This document shows, one piece after another, positions 59,705 through 64,000 of a stretch of 64,000 nucleotides of DNA. The position numbers and the translations under genes are program-made. Location: positions 1 through 64,000 of the forward strand of contig NZ_BPFD01000015.1 in the NCBI RefSeq assembly GCF_019655335.1. Direction: 5' to 3'. Positions within the stretch are counted from its first letter, which is position 1; every line of letters starts with the position of its first letter. Source of the stretch: Shewanella hafniensis. GTDB taxonomy: Bacteria; Pseudomonadota; Gammaproteobacteria; Enterobacterales; Shewanellaceae. A model generated the notes under the pieces. That model ran no database searches and was not told the DNA's origin. It saw only the letters and a program-made list of their open reading frames with translations.

Positions 59705-60520
59705 ATGCAGCGACGGAGCAATATGCGCATTTTTTGGGGGGGGATAGCCCTATTCTTTTGTTTCTCAGTTCCTGCGATCTGTAAATCCACAGCAGAAACT
59801 ACAACGGCGCTTGCAGCTAAACCTATTATTACCATGGCGTTTTATGAGGACCCCAAACACAACTTTTACTTTAAATGGGCTGAGCTGATATACACCCAAG
59901 CCTTTGAACGCTTAAGCTATGGCTTCGCCTATCAAGTGGTTCCCGCAGTCCGCGCCAGTATGATGGCTGACTCAGGAAAAGTGGATGGTGAACCGGGGCG
60001 TGTATCTCATTATGGCGAAAAGTTTACCAACCTCATTCGAATTGAAGAACCGGTTATCGATACCCATTTAATTGCCTTCGCACATAATCCCAACATCAAG
60101 ATTACTAACTGGCAAGCACTGCAAAAGAGTCGATATAAGATCGAATACTATCGAGGCGTGTTCCTCGCAGAACAAAAGCTAAAGGGACTCATTCCAAAGG
60201 AACGCCTGACTGAATCCTCATCCCCTGTAAGCTCTTTTCGTAAAATACTCCGCGACCGAATCGATATCTATATTGATACGGAAGCAAGCTCATTGGATCT
60301 ATTACAAACGCCAGAGTTTCAAGGTAGCGAGATCAGCGCGATTGCCACCCTAGAAGAACTCACCAGCTATGGTTACTTGAATAAACGTCACGCGGCACTC
60401 GCCGTTAATCTTGCTCGGGAGTTAAAACAGATGAAGCAAGAAGGCATATTTGAAACCTATAAACAGCAGGCAAAAAAATCACTTAATGATGCAGTGAATA
60501 ATGGCGATGCCCCACAATAA
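59705..60520 (+). CDS. periplasmic solute-binding-protein-like (family 3) protein
   Basis: This exported protein of 271 residues has a signal peptide (MRIFWGGIALFFCFSVPAIC) and a type-II periplasmic-binding fold: ITMAFYEDPKHNFYFKWAELIY at the front, VVPAVRASMMADSGKVDGEPGRV in the middle and HAALAVNLARELKQMKQEGIFETY at the end. The ligand-binding Arg/Asp signature of true amino-acid binders is not clear, and no ABC permease lies nearby. Such orphan domains often feed sensory pathways; a cyclase gene follows 310 bases downstream. ATG 59723 is an alternative start. Confidence 0.75.
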   Translation: MQRRSNMRIFWGGIALFFCFSVPAICKSTAETTTALAAKPIITMAFYEDPKHNFYFKWAELIYTQAFERLSYGFAYQVVPAVRASMMADSGKVDGEPGRVSHYGEKFTNLIRIEEPVIDTHLIAFAHNPNIKITNWQALQKSRYKIEYYRGVFLAEQKLKGLIPKERLTESSSPVSSFRKILRDRIDIYIDTEASSLDLLQTPEFQGSEISAIATLEELTSYGYLNKRHAALAVNLARELKQMKQEGIFETYKQQAKKSLNDAVNNGDAPQ

Positions 60521-60832
60521 CTTAATCGGCATCGCCAATCTTGTTTCAATTATTTCATTGACTTAATTTCAAAGCGTTTTAGTGTTATCTAAAGTATGTC
60601 GCTGACATATATGGCTTAACTGACAGTACATGAATGAACTGACAGTGTATTGCCCAACAAAGAGGCTGACCCATAACCAAACGGTATTTAGATTTAGCAT
60701 GTGGAACAATCAACCTAAGGAACAGATGAATAGCAAAATAGTCCTCAAAAATTGCAGACAAATCGATTTACCCCTTCTCCCTAAGCTGCCCACTCTGAAG
60801 TGGTATTGCTGTGCTGGCCGTGGAGCATAAGG
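60521..60832. other. intergenic region upstream of the PAS-GGDEF gene
   Basis: A 66-codon frame (60630-60830) lacks a ribosome site and looks non-coding. I see no terminator with a T run. Confidence 0.4.
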
Positions 60833-62827
60833 ATGGGGACTCAGTTCGCACGCACCTTCGCTAGGTTACGGCAACGAACTCGTTCAACCGTTGCTAAGGT
60901 TTTATTAATCATCAGCATGTTCGTAGGGATCTGCATCGCGCTCGTCGCCCTAGTGTATATTCAAGGCAATATATTTGATGGTGTACGCACCTATGTCCGT
61001 GGTGAAGGCTTATGGGCTAAGGCGCAAAAAGATGCGGTACTTTATCTCACCCACTATTCACACACCCAAAATGATGTGGACTTTCAGCGTTATCGTGCCG
61101 CGACGAGCGTCATGGAAGGCGATCATCGAGCTAGACAAGCCTTACTCGCCACACCCATTGATGAACAAGCCGCCAAACAGGGTTTTATTCAGGGCCTCAA
61201 TGACGAACGGGATACCGACTCAATGATCTGGTTTTTCCGACACTTTCAATCCAATCATTACATGCAGCAAGCCATTCAATTGTGGGGCTTAGCCGATCAA
61301 CGCTTCGAGTTTGTGGTGCAACTCGCCGAAAATATGCGCATTGAGATCAATCAGCTTGGTGCTAGGCCCGAAGTTCTCGCACAATATCGCCAGCAATTGA
61401 TTGATGCCAATGAAGAATTGCTCAGCCTAGAAATTGAATTTTCAGCTGTGCTCAGTGAAGGTGCGCGCTGGGTCAAGCAAATGACTTGGTTAATTAGCCT
61501 TGGTGCCCTATTGCTGTTTATCAGTATTGGGATCTTCGCCAGTCGGCAGATCATTCGTAACATCGCCAGATCCGAGCGGTTGTTACAGATAAGCGAATCT
61601 CGCTTCACTAGCCTGAAAAACTCCGACACTATCGGGATCATTTCATGGCAACTCGATGGCACCATACATGATGCCAATGATCATTTTCTCCAAATGCTCA
61701 ATTTTGACCGTGCGGATTTAACTTCAGGCTTAATCAACTGGCGCTCAATTACCCCGCCTGAATATGAAACACGTGATGCCATTGCGATTACAGAGTTAGA
61801 ACAGTTTGGCCGCTGCCAGCAATATGAAAAACAACTTATCAGCAAGAATGGCGTCTTAGTACCAGTGATGCTAGCGGCGAGCTTTTTGAATGGCAGCAAA
61901 CATGAAGGCGTAGCCTACTTTATGGACCTCACCGCCAGTAAGCAGGCCGAAGATAAACTCAGACTCGCGGCAACCGTTTTTAATGCCAGCACAGACGGCA
62001 TAATGATCACCGATCCCCTGCTAAGCATTATCTCTATTAATCAAGCCTTTACCCATGTTACAGGTTTTACCCAACAGGATTTACACGGCGATGCCAACGA
62101 CTTCCTCAATGATGGACACAATAACGATGACGCCCGCCAAGCCATGCGAAATCTGTTGCAGCAAGGCGAGCAATGGCTGGGAGAATTATTAAAAACGGTT
62201 AAATCAGGCGACTTACTGTCGCTGAGTGTACGCATCAATACAGTGCGAAATGAGCATGACCGCCTGACTCATTTTGTCATTGTGATTACCGACATTTCCG
62301 AACGTAAGGCAGAGGAAGAATATCTGCTTCATATCGCCCACCACGACGCCTTGACGAATCTGCCTAATCGCGTGTTATTTCACACTAAACTTGAACAAGC
62401 CATAGTGCATGCGCAATGCACTCAAAGCATTTTTGCGGTGTTATTTTTAGACTTAGATAATTTTAAGCCAGTGAATGATTCGTTTGGTCATGATGTGGGC
62501 GACAAATTACTGCAAGAAGTTGCGATGCGGCTACGCTCAAGTACTCGGCAAATGGATACCACCACTCGCCTAGGCGGCGATGAGTTTGTGATCTTGCTGG
62601 AACGTCTTGCCAATACCCACAATATCGCCCAACTGGTCCCTAAGATAACCCAAGCTATTTGCGCGCCCTACACTATCAATGGTCATCAAATCCATATTGG
62701 TGTCAGCGTAGGTTTGGCGCTTTATCCAGAAAACGGCACAGATGCAAAAAGCCTGATCAATCATGCAGATCAGGCCATGTATTCGATGAAAAAAATCAAT
62801 AAGATTCAGCGACAAAACTCAGTCTAA
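60833..62827 (+). CDS. membrane PAS-PAS-GGDEF diguanylate cyclase
   Basis: This sensor cyclase of 664 residues makes c-di-GMP from GTP. A first membrane helix (about residues 20-45, VLLIISMFVGICIALVALVY) leads into a helical periplasmic sensor domain and a second helix (about 215-240, WLISLGALLLFISIGIFASR). Two PAS domains follow (about 256-375 and 380-500), then a GGDEF domain with intact RLGGDEFVILLE and the upstream RQMD product-inhibition site. ATG 60833 follows GGAG; the longer frame to 60800 is rejected. The solute-binding-like protein just upstream could be its ligand partner, by inference. Confidence 0.92.
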   Translation: MGTQFARTFARLRQRTRSTVAKVLLIISMFVGICIALVALVYIQGNIFDGVRTYVRGEGLWAKAQKDAVLYLTHYSHTQNDVDFQRYRAATSVMEGDHRARQALLATPIDEQAAKQGFIQGLNDERDTDSMIWFFRHFQSNHYMQQAIQLWGLADQRFEFVVQLAENMRIEINQLGARPEVLAQYRQQLIDANEELLSLEIEFSAVLSEGARWVKQMTWLISLGALLLFISIGIFASRQIIRNIARSERLLQISESRFTSLKNSDTIGIISWQLDGTIHDANDHFLQMLNFDRADLTSGLINWRSITPPEYETRDAIAITELEQFGRCQQYEKQLISKNGVLVPVMLAASFLNGSKHEGVAYFMDLTASKQAEDKLRLAATVFNASTDGIMITDPLLSIISINQAFTHVTGFTQQDLHGDANDFLNDGHNNDDARQAMRNLLQQGEQWLGELLKTVKSGDLLSLSVRINTVRNEHDRLTHFVIVITDISERKAEEEYLLHIAHHDALTNLPNRVLFHTKLEQAIVHAQCTQSIFAVLFLDLDNFKPVNDSFGHDVGDKLLQEVAMRLRSSTRQMDTTTRLGGDEFVILLERLANTHNIAQLVPKITQAICAPYTINGHQIHIGVSVGLALYPENGTDAKSLINHADQAMYSMKKINKIQRQNSV

Positions 62828-63789
62828 GTCTGACTAGCGAGTTTACGCCAACGTAATCCATCACGAATCACCTCATAGCTGGGGAACATAGCGGCAATCA
62901 CTAGACTATAACTGAGCCATTTATCTAGCTGCAGTAACGTAAATATCCCCTGTAATTCGGTTCCTTGGCTCTGTACTTGGGTTTGTAATAGTGGCGAGCT
63001 AAATGCCAGAAAGACTAAGAACGAGGCATAAGCAAGATTGACCCCCATATTTGCCAATAACAATTCACTGGTCCACACTCGGCGGCGTAACTGCCACAGA
63101 CTATTGCCCATAGACAGCAAAATAATAGTGCTAAACCATTGCAGTAATTGCTGAGCATTGGCGCTAAAAATCACAGTGCGTGCGGCTAATTGCTCGCTAC
63201 TCATCCACATAGAACACCATATCACCAGCAAGAGAAAGAGATACGTCGCCAGATCGGCAAACACATCACTTAAACTAATATGCTGCCAACCTGGGCCGAC
63301 TTTTGGTAGGTTCTGCGGCTGCCATTTCTGGCAATTACTGCCGGACAGCGGTTTTCCTTGAGCCGAAAAGCTCCAAAAAGACAAGCCAATTGCAGTAAAA
63401 GCTAGACAGGCATCGCCGATAAAACCACTAACGATATGCTGGATAAATCTGAATAGATTTCCCTCTGTTGAGCCCAACCATTGCGTCGTACCGCCCACCA
63501 CCTGCAACACAAACAAGACACCCAACACCATGAAAAGTGTATTTTTAAACAGCGGAATATCCTCAGAGGCAATAATAGGCACTGCCGGTACAAATTGCTG
63601 CGCGACCTTACAGGGATGCCCCATTTGCTTTAATACATCGGCAATTTGCGATTCAGTCAATTCGCCTTGTTCAGATAAGGCATCCAGTTGGTCGCAGATA
63701 TTGGCTTTTAATTCACGGCCAATTTCCTGACGTTTGTTCTCGGGCAATTCTCGCTGCACCGCGGCGATATAGCGATCGACTAATTCCAT
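62824..63789 (-). CDS. HAAS-domain membrane protein (PadR-associated)
   Basis: This protein of 321 residues starts with a helical HAAS domain (MELVDRYIAAVQRELPENKRQEIGRELKANICDQLD, continuing to about residue 70), followed by about six membrane helices (LFMVLGVLFVLQVVGG, LFLLLVIWCSMW and others). HAAS proteins are encoded beside PadR-type repressors and are thought to be their partners or targets. ATG 63789 follows AGGAGATTTG and lies one base after the stop of the PadR gene, so the two are coupled. A longer frame to 63981 overlaps that gene and is rejected. It ends overlapping the last bases of the convergent cyclase gene. Confidence 0.85.
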   Translation of the reverse strand: MELVDRYIAAVQRELPENKRQEIGRELKANICDQLDALSEQGELTESQIADVLKQMGHPCKVAQQFVPAVPIIASEDIPLFKNTLFMVLGVLFVLQVVGGTTQWLGSTEGNLFRFIQHIVSGFIGDACLAFTAIGLSFWSFSAQGKPLSGSNCQKWQPQNLPKVGPGWQHISLSDVFADLATYLFLLLVIWCSMWMSSEQLAARTVIFSANAQQLLQWFSTIILLSMGNSLWQLRRRVWTSELLLANMGVNLAYASFLVFLAFSSPLLQTQVQSQGTELQGIFTLLQLDKWLSYSLVIAAMFPSYEVIRDGLRWRKLASQT

Positions 63790-63790
63790 A

Positions 63791-64000
63791 TCAAATCTCC
63801 TCTGCACTCTCGTCTGAGCGATTAATATCAGAGCCATTAGTGTCAGCGCTTTGCTCCAGTAAAAAAGCCAAGGCGCCATTAAGTTGCTGCCATTCATCGG
63901 TAAGTTGACTGAGCAACTCAGCGCCCAATGACGACAATTGGTAATAACGACGCTCACGCCCTTCGGCCTGTCGCCACTCACTATCCAACAATCCTTGATC
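63791..64000 (-). CDS. PadR-family transcriptional regulator, C-terminal part
   Basis: The frame is open from the right window edge to TGA at 63791. The visible part GRERRYYQLSSLGAELLSQLTDEW is the end of a PadR winged-helix domain and its dimerisation helix; the start lies outside the window. The tail SADTNGSDINRSDESAEEI is acidic and probably disordered. It directly precedes the HAAS-domain gene, the standard PadR-HAAS pairing. Confidence 0.8.
   Translation of the reverse strand, partial: DQGLLDSEWRQAEGRERRYYQLSSLGAELLSQLTDEWQQLNGALAFLLEQSADTNGSDINRSDESAEEI

Noticed and set aside
60630-60830. 66-codon frame before the PAS-GGDEF gene
   Set aside because: No ribosome site; it ends at the cyclase's own ribosome site and the product is not protein-like.

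Overview
The window is a chromosomal segment of a gammaproteobacterium, almost certainly Shewanella. Four things point there: the conserved blocks dnaB-alr, rpsF-priB-rpsR-rplI, rnr-rlmB-motX-purA, rplM-rpsI-zapE-degQ-degS and murA-mla / kdsDC-lptCAB-rpoN-hpf-ptsN-rapZ-ptsO; a MotX-type sodium flagellar motor gene beside rnr; a family S46 dipeptidyl-peptidase; and a wealth of c-di-GMP and chemotaxis proteins. No rRNA, tRNA, CRISPR array or complete insertion sequence was found.

Layout. 1-7240: signalling and iron uptake, with a soluble double-PAS chemotaxis receptor, a DUF4124 protein, a Fur-type TonB-dependent siderophore receptor with its PiuC-like hydroxylase, and a CheX-like phosphatase. 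7241-23167: core replication and translation genes (alr, dnaB, rplI-rpsR-priB-rpsF, rlmB-rnr, purA, rpsI-rplM) interspersed with an exported S46 peptidase, a DUF481 outer-membrane protein, an MFS transporter and motX. 23457-41351: the envelope block. It holds zapE, the degQ/degS periplasmic proteases, murA, the Mla phospholipid-transport operon, and a long plus-strand run for Kdo synthesis (kdsD, kdsC), LPS export (lptC, lptA, lptB), sigma-54 and its satellites (rpoN, hpf, ptsN, rapZ, ptsO), ending with mgtE.

41448-50000: mixed genes (orphan modA, an OmpA-like lipoprotein, an orphan IS3-type HTH protein, a RIO-like kinase, a DUF2799 lipoprotein, a PAP2 phosphatase and a GAF-GGDEF-EAL protein). 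50000-52420: the only clearly accessory stretch. Two unknown minus-strand genes each start just inside a 120-bp direct repeat, and the copies diverge exactly after a GTTA. This arrangement recalls integron cassettes without an integrase. It is followed by a hairpin-dense element and a decayed internal duplication. 52419-64000: exported proteins, a LysE/AraC pair, two tandem alkaline phosphatases with a possible Pho box, a solute-binding protein, a PAS-PAS-GGDEF cyclase and a HAAS/PadR pair cut by the window end.

How the parts work together: much of the window serves the cell envelope. DegS starts the sigma-E cascade, a sigma-E-like promoter precedes degQ, and Mla, Lpt, Kdo and MurA build and maintain the outer membrane and wall. 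Iron uptake, phosphate scavenging and c-di-GMP turnover make up most of the rest. All functional calls rest on motif reading and conserved gene order; no database search was possible.
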